A stretch of 18,561 nt of DNA, from NCBI GenBank assembly GCA_031374415.1, contig JANMGB010000073.1, positions 1 through 18,561 on the forward strand. Direction: 5' to 3'. This DNA is from CANHBY01 sp031374415 (GTDB lineage Bacteria > Pseudomonadota > Gammaproteobacteria > Burkholderiales > Burkholderiaceae_C). Both the position numbers and the translations under genes were made by a program. This document shows positions 6,829 through 13,750 of the stretch, piece by piece. Every line of letters starts with the position of its first letter. The stretch's first letter is position 1. The notes below the pieces were generated by a model. That model was not told the DNA's origin. It saw only the letters and a list, made by a program, of their open reading frames with translations, and searched no databases.

Positions 6829-7000
6829 GCCTGTTCGGAGCAGTCCTCGCCAGCCATAAAACGGTCTCTTGAAGCGGTCTACGGCGTTGCAAATGCTCGC
6901 AATACCGACCGGTATTGCTGTGCTTTGCGCCTTGCAGCCCACTCCAAGAGACCATTTTCTGTCCGACGAAGACTGCTCCGAACAGGCCCTAATACCCCGT
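6829..7000 (-). repeat. Palindromic element, copy A (between FGE-fold gene and yqaA)
   Basis: A long inverted repeat fills the convergent gap. The outer 17-base arms (6829-6845 and 6971-6987) are perfectly complementary, and imperfect pairing continues inward to a central 8-bp stem GCAATACC/GGTATTGC (6899-6906, 6911-6918). Flanking the centre are CGTTGCAAATGCTCG (6885-6899) and the complement of GGCGCAAAGCACAG (6918-6931). Both recur in a second copy after pilR. Read on the minus strand, the element begins ACGGGGTATTAGGGCCTGTT (7000-6981), matching the start of that copy at 18 of 20 bases. This end contains the last three codons and stop of yqaA. Confidence 0.85.
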
Positions 7001-7486
7001 CAATGCACGACCCGCCATCCACAATCCGGTCATCGTGAGATAGCGCGCAAATTTGCCAATCGCCATGTAAGCCACACAGGGCCAAAATGGCAGGCGCAGC
7101 CATCCTGCCACGGCGCACAGCGGGTCGCCCACGATAGGCAACCAAGCCAGCAGGCAGCCCTTGGCGCCGAACCGAAGCAACCACGTGGTGGCTCGTCCAT
7201 GGGCAGATGAGGGGCGATGACGCGCCGCGTCAAACGCCTTGTGGGCACCCAATCCCATCCACCATGTGATGGCACCGCCCAAGGTATTGCCGATGGTGGC
7301 CACCGCAATGGCAGGCCAGAACATCGAAGGGTTGAGCTCCACCAAACCAATCACCGCCGGTTCGGAGCCCATGGGCAAGAGCGTCGCGGACACCAGTGAT
7401 ATGACGAAGAGGGTGCTCAAGCCATATTGCGGCAGCGCGAGCAAGGCGAGCACAAAGCTCATCTGTTGACTGAACCAAGATTCCAT
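6989..7486 (-). CDS. yqaA: YqaA-type membrane protein (DedA/SNARE-associated family)
   Basis: A 165-residue integral membrane protein, slightly longer than E. coli YqaA (~142). The family patterns are 'SATLLPMGSEPAVIGL', 'ATIGNTLGGAITWWMG', 'WLPIVGDPLCAVAGWLRLPFW' and 'AIGKFARYL'. About four hydrophobic stretches place it in the inner membrane. The GN-x-GG and GD-x-x-x-x-x-AG motifs are typical of DedA-like re-entrant segments. DedA relatives are linked to lipid transport; the substrate of YqaA itself is not established. It is divergent from dusB with a 77-base gap to the preferred dusB start. The C-terminus '...ALTGY' and the stop TAG lie within the end of palindromic element A, so the original tail may have been altered. 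Confidence 0.9.
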   Translation of the reverse strand: MESWFSQQMSFVLALLALPQYGLSTLFVISLVSATLLPMGSEPAVIGLVELNPSMFWPAIAVATIGNTLGGAITWWMGLGAHKAFDAARHRPSSAHGRATTWLLRFGAKGCLLAWLPIVGDPLCAVAGWLRLPFWPCVAYMAIGKFARYLTMTGLWMAGRALTGY

Positions 7487-7513
7487 ACAGCCGCATTATC
7501 TCGTCGCGCCCGC

Positions 7514-7519
7514 TATACT
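7514..7519 (+). promoter_or_regulatory. Likely -10 box of the dusB-fis transcript
   Basis: TATACT matches the sigma-70 -10 consensus at five of six positions. A transcript from here would start near 7525, downstream of the first possible ATG (7522), and so supports translation from 7564. The -35 region is poor. Confidence 0.45.
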
Positions 7520-7563
7520 GAATGCCTTATTTTTCAGCAGTTTGCTGCTGGGCCCACCGTTTC

Positions 7564-8613
7564 ATGTTCGAGCCAAGCACGCTGAAAATTGCCCACATCA
7601 CCTTGCCCAATCGCTACTTTGTGGCGCCCATGGCAGGGGTGACTGATCGCCCGTTCAGGCAGCTGTGTAAGCGCCTGGGCGCGGGCTATGCGGTCAGTGA
7701 GATGGTGACCTCGCGGCGTGAGCTTTGGAGCAGCCTCAAAACCAGCCGCCGCGCCAACCATGAGGGTGAGACTGAGCCCATCGCCGTGCAAATCGCCGGC
7801 ACTGAGGGCGCCATGATGGCCGAGGCTGCTGCGTACAACATCGACCGCGGGGCCCAGATCATCGACATCAACATGGGCTGCCCGGCCAAAAAGGTGTGCA
7901 ACAAGTGGGCCGGCTCCGCCCTGATGCAAAACGAGGCACTGGCGCTGGAGATCATTGAGGCGGTCGTGGCGGCGTGCGCCCCCCACCGGGTACCGGTCAC
8001 CCTCAAAATGCGCACGGGCTGGCGTGACACCGAGCGCAATGCCGTGCGCTTGGCGGTGGCCGCCGAGGCTGCGGGGGTGGCCATGGTCACGGTGCATGGC
8101 CGCACGCGCGAGCAGGGTTACAAGGGTCTGGCGGAGTACGACACCATTGCCGAGGTCAAAGCCGCGCTGCGCATTCCGGTGGTCGCCAATGGCGACATCG
8201 ACTCACCCCACAAGGCCCGCGCTGTGCTCCAGCATACCGGGGCCGATGCCATCATGGTGGGCCGTGCCGCCCAAGGGCGCCCCTGGATTTTCCAAGAACT
8301 CGCCCATTTTTTTGAGACCGGCCAGATCCTGCTCCCACCCCCCGTCGCATGGGTCAAGCAGTGCTTGCTCGACCATCTCATGGACCACTACAGTCTGTAC
8401 GGTGAACGGGCTGGCATGTTGACGGCCCGCAAACACATCGGCTGGGCCGTGCGCGGGCTGCCTGGCGGTGAAGATTTTCGCGACCATATGAACACTCTGC
8501 AAAGTTGTGAGGCCCAGGTACAGGCCCTGGGCCATTGGTTCGACCAACTCGGCCGGACCCACGCACGACTTCCTTCATCATTGACCTCCACTGAGCCGCA
8601 TGCGCACCAATAA
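7564..8613 (+). CDS. dusB: tRNA-dihydrouridine synthase B
   Basis: A 349-residue FMN-dependent enzyme that reduces uridine to dihydrouridine in the tRNA D-loop using NADPH. The TIM-barrel signatures are 'VAPMAGVTDRPFR', 'AVQIAGTEGAMMAEAA', 'DINMGCPAKKVCNKWAGSAL' with catalytic C106, 'VTLKMRTGWRD', 'VHGRTREQGY', 'VVANGDIDSPHKA' and the FMN-phosphate region 'ADAIMVGRAAQGRPWIF'. They match E. coli DusB closely. An in-frame ATG at 7522 would add 14 residues without homology and lies upstream of the presumed transcript start, so 7564 is preferred, although no strong ribosome site is seen. Its end overlaps fis by 14 bases, the classic dusB-fis operon arrangement. Confidence 0.96.
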   Translation: MFEPSTLKIAHITLPNRYFVAPMAGVTDRPFRQLCKRLGAGYAVSEMVTSRRELWSSLKTSRRANHEGETEPIAVQIAGTEGAMMAEAAAYNIDRGAQIIDINMGCPAKKVCNKWAGSALMQNEALALEIIEAVVAACAPHRVPVTLKMRTGWRDTERNAVRLAVAAEAAGVAMVTVHGRTREQGYKGLAEYDTIAEVKAALRIPVVANGDIDSPHKARAVLQHTGADAIMVGRAAQGRPWIFQELAHFFETGQILLPPPVAWVKQCLLDHLMDHYSLYGERAGMLTARKHIGWAVRGLPGGEDFRDHMNTLQSCEAQVQALGHWFDQLGRTHARLPSSLTSTEPHAHQ

Positions 8614-8836
8614 ACACATCGAAGAATGCATACGCGAAAATCTCGAGGCTTACTTCAAAGATCTGGACGGCATTGAGCCCTCCGCCATGTACAGCATGAT
8701 GCTCAAAGTGGTCGAGAGGCCCCTGCTGGAGGTGGTCTTGAGCCATGCCGAGCACAACCAAAGCCGCGCCGCTGAATGGTTGGGCATCAATCGCAATACC
8801 CTGCACCGCAAGTTGCAGGATCACAAACTGCTCTGA
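8600..8836 (+). CDS. fis: Fis-family nucleoid DNA-binding protein
   Basis: A 78-residue protein; E. coli Fis is 98, and betaproteobacterial forms are shorter because the N-terminal activating arm is reduced. The C-terminal helix-turn-helix is clear: 'PLLEVVLSHAEHNQSRAAEWLGINRNTLHRKLQDHKLL'. The dimerisation helices precede it. Fis bends DNA and acts in rRNA promoter activation, recombination and nucleoid structure. The start at 8600 lies inside dusB with a 14-base overlap, which suggests translational coupling. purH follows after 49 bases on the same strand. Confidence 0.94.
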   Translation: MRTNKHIEECIRENLEAYFKDLDGIEPSAMYSMMLKVVERPLLEVVLSHAEHNQSRAAEWLGINRNTLHRKLQDHKLL

Positions 8837-8885
8837 GCACTGAGCACGTGATCGACAACCCCTTATCGAAATCCGAAAGATTCTC

Positions 8886-10460
8886 ATGCATGCATTGATC
8901 TCTGTCTCTGACAAAACAGGTGTTCTCGAACTCGCTCAAGGCTTGCATGGCCTGGGCTGCAAACTGCTGTCCACGGGGGGCACGGCCAAGTTGTTGGCCG
9001 ACGCGGGTCTGCCGGTCACTGAGGTGGCCGATCACACGGGCTTTCCAGAAATGCTCGATGGCCGAGTCAAGACGCTGCACCCCAAGGTGCATGGTGGCCT
9101 GCTGGCCCGCCGGGATGTGCCCGAGCACATGGACGCCCTGATGGCCCATGGCATTGACACCATTGACCTGCTGGTGGTCAATCTGTATCCGTTTGAGGCC
9201 ACCGTCGCGCGCCCCGATTGCAGCCTCGAAGAGGCCATCGAGAACATCGACATCGGTGGCCCGGCCATGGTGCGCTCGGCGGCCAAAAACTGGAAAGACG
9301 TTGCCGTGCTGACAGATGAGTCCCAGTACCAGGGTGTGTTGCAAGAACTCAAGGCGCAGGGTCGAGTGAGCCAGGCCACCAAGTTCGCGCTGTCTGTGGC
9401 CGCCTTCAATCGCATTTCGAACTACGACGCAGCCATCAGCGACTACCTCTCGTCGGTGCAGCTCGATGGCGCACGCAGCTTGTACCCGGCCCAAAGCAAT
9501 GCTCGTTTCGTCAAGCTCCAAGAATTGCGGTATGGCGAGAACCCTCATCAAACAGCGGCTTTCTACCGTGACGTGAACCCCGCCCCAGGGTCATTGGTTA
9601 GCGCGCGTCAACTGCAGGGCAAAGAACTCTCCTACAACAACATTGCCGATGCCGATGCGGCCTGGGAATGTGTGAAGTCATTCGACACGCCCGCGTGCGT
9701 CATCGTCAAACATGCCAACCCTTGCGGCGTGGCCTTGGGGGCTAACGCCACCGAGTCCTACAGCAAGGCCTTCAAAACCGACCCCACCTCGGCATTTGGC
9801 GGGATCATCGCGTTCAACTGCGAGCTCGATGTGGAGGCTGCCGCTTTGGTGGCCAAGCAATTCGTGGAGGTGTTGATTGCCCCCAGCCTTACGCCCGAGG
9901 CGCTGGCCCTTTTGGCGGCCAAGCCCAACACCCGGGTGCTGCAAATCGCCTTGCCCCGGCCCAAAGACAACACGCCTTGGCAGCAAGGGCGCAACGCCCA
10001 AGACATCAAACGCGTGGGCTCGGGGCTGCTCATCCAAGCCGCCGACAACCGGGTGGTGCAGCGTGACGAGCTCAGAATTGTCACCCGTTTGCAACCCACG
10101 CCGCAGCAGCTGGACGACCTGATGTTCGCCTGGATGGTGGCCAAATACGTCAAGAGCAATGCCATCGTCTTCTGTGGCGGCGGCATGACCTTGGGCGTGG
10201 GGGCGGGTCAGATGAGCCGCATCGATTCTGCCCGCATCGCCACCATCAAGGCCGACAAAGCTGAGCTCAGCCTGACAGGGTCAGCCGTGGCCAGTGACGC
10301 TTTTTTCCCGTTCCGTGACGGCCTGGACGTGGTGATTGATGCGGGTGCCAGCTGCGTGATCCAGCCGGGGGGCTCGGTGCGAGATGATGAGGTCATTGCT
10401 GCGGCAGACGAGCGGGGTGTGGCCATGGTGTTGACGGGCGTGCGCCACTTCCGGCACTGA
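8886..10460 (+). CDS. purH: Bifunctional AICAR transformylase / IMP cyclohydrolase
   Basis: A 524-residue protein (family ~510-530) that catalyses the last two steps of de novo purine synthesis: formylation of AICAR with 10-formyl-tetrahydrofolate, then ring closure to IMP. The N-terminal MGS-like IMP cyclohydrolase domain (~1-145) has 'ISVSDKTGVLELA', 'LLSTGGTAKLL' and 'GRVKTLHPKVHGGLLARRD'. The transformylase domain carries 'LRYGENPHQTAAFYR', 'LSYNNIADADAAWECV' and the catalytic K275-H276 in 'VKHANPCGVALG', plus 'KTDPTSAFGGIIAFN', 'VAKYVKSNAIVF' and the C-terminal 'PGGSVRDDEVIAAADE'. The start at 8886 gives 'MHALISVSDKTG'. It is likely cotranscribed with dusB-fis. Confidence 0.98.
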   Translation: MHALISVSDKTGVLELAQGLHGLGCKLLSTGGTAKLLADAGLPVTEVADHTGFPEMLDGRVKTLHPKVHGGLLARRDVPEHMDALMAHGIDTIDLLVVNLYPFEATVARPDCSLEEAIENIDIGGPAMVRSAAKNWKDVAVLTDESQYQGVLQELKAQGRVSQATKFALSVAAFNRISNYDAAISDYLSSVQLDGARSLYPAQSNARFVKLQELRYGENPHQTAAFYRDVNPAPGSLVSARQLQGKELSYNNIADADAAWECVKSFDTPACVIVKHANPCGVALGANATESYSKAFKTDPTSAFGGIIAFNCELDVEAAALVAKQFVEVLIAPSLTPEALALLAAKPNTRVLQIALPRPKDNTPWQQGRNAQDIKRVGSGLLIQAADNRVVQRDELRIVTRLQPTPQQLDDLMFAWMVAKYVKSNAIVFCGGGMTLGVGAGQMSRIDSARIATIKADKAELSLTGSAVASDAFFPFRDGLDVVIDAGASCVIQPGGSVRDDEVIAAADERGVAMVLTGVRHFRH

Positions 10461-10468
10461 TCGCCCAC

Positions 10469-10495
10469 GGGGTCGAGTCGACTTGACTCGACTCC
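10469..10495 (+). terminator. Hairpin after purH
   Basis: GTCGAGTC (10472-10479) and GACTCGAC (10485-10492) pair perfectly around a 5-base loop. The stem extends outward to 11 pairs with one G-T. It starts nine bases after the purH stop. No T-run follows, so it is a probable 3'-end or attenuating hairpin, not a textbook terminator. Confidence 0.5.
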
Positions 10496-10537
10496 GATGC
10501 AACCCCTCGCCCACCACGACGCCAAAGAAAGTGCCTC

Positions 10538-10981
10538 ATGTCCTTGCAAGTCTCAGCACTGAGCGAAAGTGACCGCCCCACTTGGGAGCGCCTGGCCCGC
10601 GCGTACAAAGATTTTTACAACACGCCGACGCAGGACGCTGAGTATGAGCGGGCCTGGCGTCGCTTGCTGGCAGGTGATGGCGTCTTCGGTTTAGGGGCCT
10701 TTGCGAACGGCCAGCTGCTGGGGTTTGCTCACTACCTCTTTCACACGGGAACGTGGGCACCGGTCAACTGCTATCTCCAAGACCTGTTCACGGCACCACA
10801 GGCGCGGGGCCAAGGTGTGGCTCGGGCCTTGATCGAAGCGGTCGCAGACCGGGCACGCGCTCAAGGGGCGGCTCGCTACTACTGGCTCACACAAGAAAGC
10901 AATCAAGTGGCGATTGCTTTGTATGAAAAACTCGCCCAATACGGCGGTTTCATCCGTTTTGACTATCCGCTGAACCGATGA
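10538..10981 (+). CDS. GNAT-family N-acetyltransferase
   Basis: A 147-residue single-domain acetyltransferase. The acetyl-CoA pyrophosphate loop is visible as Q88-A-R-G-Q-G-V-A in 'QDLFTAPQARGQGVARALIEAV' (conserved Q/R-x-x-G-x-G/A), preceded by beta strands 'LLGFAHYLFH' and 'NCYLQDLFT'. The C-terminal 'YYWLTQESNQVAIALYEKLAQYGGFIRFDY' has the N-x-x-A-x-x-L-Y-E-K pattern of many GNAT proteins. The substrate cannot be told from sequence. It follows purH after 77 bases in the same direction and converges on the DUF2726 gene. Confidence 0.9.
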   Translation: MSLQVSALSESDRPTWERLARAYKDFYNTPTQDAEYERAWRRLLAGDGVFGLGAFANGQLLGFAHYLFHTGTWAPVNCYLQDLFTAPQARGQGVARALIEAVADRARAQGAARYYWLTQESNQVAIALYEKLAQYGGFIRFDYPLNR

Positions 10982-10983
10982 CC

Positions 10984-11033
10984 GCCATCGGCGCGGTTCC
11001 GCGATGGCACTGAGAAAAGCGTTTTGCTCAGTG
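10984..11033. terminator. Double hairpin between convergent GNAT and DUF2726 genes
   Basis: Two hairpins touch at base 11008. The first is GCCATCG (10984-10990) with CGATGGC (11002-11008). The second is CACTGAG (11008-11014) with CTCAGTG (11027-11033), extended inside by AAA/TTT pairing. The second includes the DUF2726 stop codon. Their position between converging stops suggests bidirectional termination. Only a weak T-rich stretch (GTTTATATT) follows on the plus strand. Confidence 0.6.
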
Positions 11034-11888
11034 GGGTTTATATTGCAGCAGCAATGAATTGCGCTTGTCGGTGGCCGCTGTGTCGGCTTCTTCCTCTGTC
11101 ATGGCCGTGACGTCGGGCAGGTGGGTGTCGAACTCGCTATACCAGGTGGTGGGTGGCGCGTCGCGAGAGGGCACACCGTCCATCATGGCTGGCGCCGCGA
11201 CGGATGCTGACTTCTGAGTCTCTACTGTGCTTGGCGCTACCGCTTCGCTTTGCTGCTCGGGCAGCGCCTCGTTGGCGATGTAGAAGGTCACGGTCGCCGG
11301 GTCGACCGGTGGCAGGGCGAGGATGACCGGGTTGAGATGTGCCTGAGCGTGCGCCGTGCGGGCGTTGTCAGCCTCGGCCACATTGAACAGTGCTTGCACC
11401 GCTGCGATTGACGGCAGCTCACCCTCCACCCACTCATGCAAGGGGATGCCGACCGTTTCCAGCACCCGGGTCACACGCTCATGGCGGCGCAAGGACTTGT
11501 CTGGGGCGTGCAGGCCACGGATTTCTATCACGGCAATCACCCGCGAAAGCGGATCCGCCACCACCAAATCCACACAATGATTGCCAACACGGCGCAACCA
11601 CTGGGCGTAAGAGTAGCGAGTGGGCACCTTGATAAAGCGCGACAGTGGCAACTGTGCAAACACCATATAGCCTGGCAAGGCCCGATTCAGTAGGTCGTAG
11701 GCCGCACGTTCAGACACCGTCAAAACACGGGTGGCTTGGGGTGGCCAGCCCGCGACGGTGTCCAGACCGTCCGGGGAGCCGGCATTCTGATCCAGGGCAA
11801 CCGGGCGCTGCTTGCGGACACGGATGATGCCGGCCACAACCAACAGCAGAACCGATACGACCGATACGACAATGAGCTGATCAATCAT
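11028..11888 (-). CDS. Membrane-anchored DUF2726 protein
   Basis: A 286-residue protein from the preferred start at 11888 ('MIDQLIVVSVVSVLLLVVAGIIRVRKQ'), whose N-terminus is a single transmembrane anchor followed by basic residues. A DUF2726 domain (~50-160) follows: 'LTVSERAAYDLLNRALPGYMVFAQLPLSRFIKV', 'VDLVVADPLSRVIAVIEIRG' and 'KSLRRHERVTRVLETVGIPLHEW'. The pattern D-x-x-x-...-E-I-x-G followed by K resembles a PD-(D/E)xK nuclease-like core, which other DUF2726 proteins also suggest. Activity is unproven. The C-terminal ~120 residues are low-complexity and acidic. The frame could begin at 11957, but that base lies in the proposed -35 box. It lies downstream of ffh on the same strand. Confidence 0.78.
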   Translation of the reverse strand: MIDQLIVVSVVSVLLLVVAGIIRVRKQRPVALDQNAGSPDGLDTVAGWPPQATRVLTVSERAAYDLLNRALPGYMVFAQLPLSRFIKVPTRYSYAQWLRRVGNHCVDLVVADPLSRVIAVIEIRGLHAPDKSLRRHERVTRVLETVGIPLHEWVEGELPSIAAVQALFNVAEADNARTAHAQAHLNPVILALPPVDPATVTFYIANEALPEQQSEAVAPSTVETQKSASVAAPAMMDGVPSRDAPPTTWYSEFDTHLPDVTAMTEEEADTAATDKRNSLLLQYKPH

Positions 11889-11928
11889 TCGAGATCTGGT
11901 GCGTGATGCAATTTGGTGACGAGCCTGG

Positions 11929-11957
11929 ACGATACCGGGCGAGCGCCGATGGGTCAA
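11929..11957 (-). promoter_or_regulatory. Possible promoter of the DUF2726 gene
   Basis: On the minus strand TTGACC (11957-11952) is followed after 17 bases by TATCGT (11934-11929). This is good -35 agreement and fair -10 agreement with sigma-70. Transcription would start near 11922, ahead of the ATG at 11888 and downstream of the ATG at 11957. Confidence 0.35.
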
Positions 11958-12000
11958 TCAACTTGTAAAATTCCATATTATGGGATTCGGGGTCGGCAAC

Positions 12001-13380
12001 TCAGAACCCCATGAGGTTTTTCCCGCCGCCCAGGCGCTTGAGCATTTTCATCATGCCTCCACCTTTCATCTTCTTCATCATGTCGCGCATCTGCTCGTAC
12101 TGTTTCAGCATGCGGTTGACATCTTGGACGTGAACGCCTGAACCCTTGGCAATGCGCCGTTTGCGGGTGGCCTTGAGGAGGTCGGGTTTGCGCCGCTCGA
12201 GGGGGGTCATGGCGCAAATCATGCCTTCCATGCGGCGCACTTCTCGCTCGGCGCGGTCGACGTCGGCTGCGCCCATGGCGCCGGCTTTGGCGCTGAGCTG
12301 GGTCGGCAGCTTGTCGATCAGGCCGGCCAAGCCGCCCATGCTCTTCATTTGCGAGATTTGGGCCAAAAAGTCGTTCAGATCAAAGGTGTCCCCAGACTTG
12401 ACTTTGAGCGCCAGCTTTTGCACCGCGGCCATGTCCACGTTTTTGCTGATGTCTTCGACGAGCGAGACGATGTCGCCCATGCCCAGCACGCGCCCGGCAT
12501 GGCGCTCACCGTCGAACACCTCCAGGCCATCGATTTTCTCGCTGACCCCTGCAAATTTGATGGGCGCCCCTGTGATCTGGCGCACCGACAATGCCGCGCC
12601 CCCTCGTGAATCGCCGTCCATTTTGGTCAGCACGATGCCTGTCAGGGGGAGGGTTTCTTTGAAGGCTTTGGCTGTGTTGATCGCGTCTTGACCCTGCATG
12701 GCATCCACCACGAACAAGGTTTCCACGGGATTGAGCTCCGCATGCAGGGCGGCAATCTCTTGCATCAGCGCAGTGTCAATCGCCAGGCGGCCGGCGGTGT
12801 CCACCAGCAGCACATCGAAGTAATGTCGGCGTGCATGGTCGAGTGCGGCGCGCGCAATGTCCAGTGGCTTGCTGCTGGCGTCTGAGGCAAACCACTCGGC
12901 GCCGGCCTGGCGGGTGACGGTTTTTAATTGCTCGATGGCGGCAGGGCGGTACACATCGGCCGAAACGGTCAACACCTTCTTCTTGCGCTTATCGATCAGG
13001 TACTTGGCGATCTTGGCCGTGGTGGTGGTTTTGCCTGCCCCCTGCAAGCCCGCCATCAAGATGACTGCTGGCGGTTGTGCGGCCAAATTGAGCTCAGACG
13101 AAGCCCCGATTTCATTGCCCGACATCGTGGCGGCCAGCTCTTTATGGACCACCCCGACCAAGGCTTGGCCGGGCGTCAGTGAACCCACCACCTCCGCACC
13201 CAGGGCTTGCTCTTTGACGCGTGCAATGAAGTCACGCACCACCGGCAGGGCGACGTCGGCCTCCAAGAGGGCCATGCGCACCTCACGCAACATGTCTTGC
13301 ACATTGCTTTCGGTGATGCGGGCTTGCCCACGCATGGTTTTGACCAGCCGGCCAAGTCGTTCAGTGAGATGGGATGCCAT
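12001..13380 (-). CDS. ffh: Signal recognition particle GTPase Ffh (SRP54)
   Basis: A 459-residue protein (E. coli 453) that binds 4.5S RNA and signal sequences of nascent membrane proteins and docks with FtsY at the inner membrane. The N domain (1-~90) is 'LTERLGRLVKTMRGQARITE' onward. The G domain has the P-loop 'GLQGAGKTTTT' (111-121), 'ADVYRPAAIEQL', 'DTAGR' (194-198), 'TKMD' (252-255) and 'GGAALSVRQITGAPIKFAGVSEK'. The methionine-rich M domain (~300-459) includes the RNA-binding 'RKRRIAKGSGVHVQDVNRMLKQY' and ends 'MMKMLKRLGGGKNLMGF'. The start at 13380 fits family length. It is divergent from the ypjD-like gene, the same neighbourhood as in many proteobacteria, but here a 260-base repeat element separates them. 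Confidence 0.98.
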   Translation of the reverse strand: MASHLTERLGRLVKTMRGQARITESNVQDMLREVRMALLEADVALPVVRDFIARVKEQALGAEVVGSLTPGQALVGVVHKELAATMSGNEIGASSELNLAAQPPAVILMAGLQGAGKTTTTAKIAKYLIDKRKKKVLTVSADVYRPAAIEQLKTVTRQAGAEWFASDASSKPLDIARAALDHARRHYFDVLLVDTAGRLAIDTALMQEIAALHAELNPVETLFVVDAMQGQDAINTAKAFKETLPLTGIVLTKMDGDSRGGAALSVRQITGAPIKFAGVSEKIDGLEVFDGERHAGRVLGMGDIVSLVEDISKNVDMAAVQKLALKVKSGDTFDLNDFLAQISQMKSMGGLAGLIDKLPTQLSAKAGAMGAADVDRAEREVRRMEGMICAMTPLERRKPDLLKATRKRRIAKGSGVHVQDVNRMLKQYEQMRDMMKKMKGGGMMKMLKRLGGGKNLMGF

Positions 13381-13394
13381 ACAAACTCGGTGTG

Positions 13395-13408
13395 AGGTTC
13401 GTGAACCT
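13395..13408. promoter_or_regulatory. Palindrome upstream of ffh
   Basis: AGGTTC-GT-GAACCT is a 14-base dyad, 14 bases upstream of the ffh start codon and next to a run of seven A. It could be an operator or a hairpin in the ffh leader. No regulator is known to me for this motif here. Confidence 0.3.
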
Positions 13409-13453
13409 GAAAAAAACGGGGCCCTGTCTGGAGGGATGGATGCAAACGGGCGC

Positions 13454-13713
13454 TACCCCGTCTCACTGGATTTGAAAGGCTGATTTTGTCGAAGCAAACA
13501 AGTGGCGTAGGGACAAGCTGACTTTGCAGGAATCCAGCGCGCGGGCATCACGCTCCTGAGGCGCCTTCCTGGATCCCCGCCTGCGCGGGGATGACGGGCG
13601 CAGGGAGTGACATTCCCCCACGTCATTCCCGCGAAGGCGGGAATCCAGCAGCCTGTGCACTTCACTATGGGCCTCGCAACAATTCAACCTTTCAAATTCA
13701 CTGAGACGGGGTA
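13454..13713. mobile_element. MITE-like nested inverted-repeat element between ffh and ypjD
   Basis: Terminal inverted repeats of 30 bases (13454-13483 and 13684-13713) match at 27 positions; each begins TACCCCGTCTCA. Nested inside are two inverted 28-base units, 13569-13596 and 13621-13648, that agree at 24 positions. The right unit contains a perfect ATTCCC-N8-GGGAAT (13625-13644), the form of the neisserial dRS3 repeat. Partial complementarity continues between the two layers. There is no coding capacity; one frame gives only the well-known spurious peptide VIPAKAGIQ. The layout fits a non-autonomous transposable element or a composite repeat that inserted in the ffh-ypjD promoter region. 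It covers most of the 370 bases between the two genes. Confidence 0.8.
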
Positions 13714-13750
13714 CCAATACAAAGAGCGACTGGATCAGTACACTGTCCGC

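Noticed and set aside
13454..13462. TACCCCGTC shared by the ends of the ffh-ypjD element and palindromic element A
   Set aside because: Only nine bases and in opposite orientation relative to the element interior; probably chance, so the two were not joined into one family.
13607..13750. In-frame upstream extension of the ypjD-like gene
   Set aside because: It translates the repeat element, including the spurious peptide VIPAKAGIQ, and has no family homology; the ATG at 13751 fits the family.
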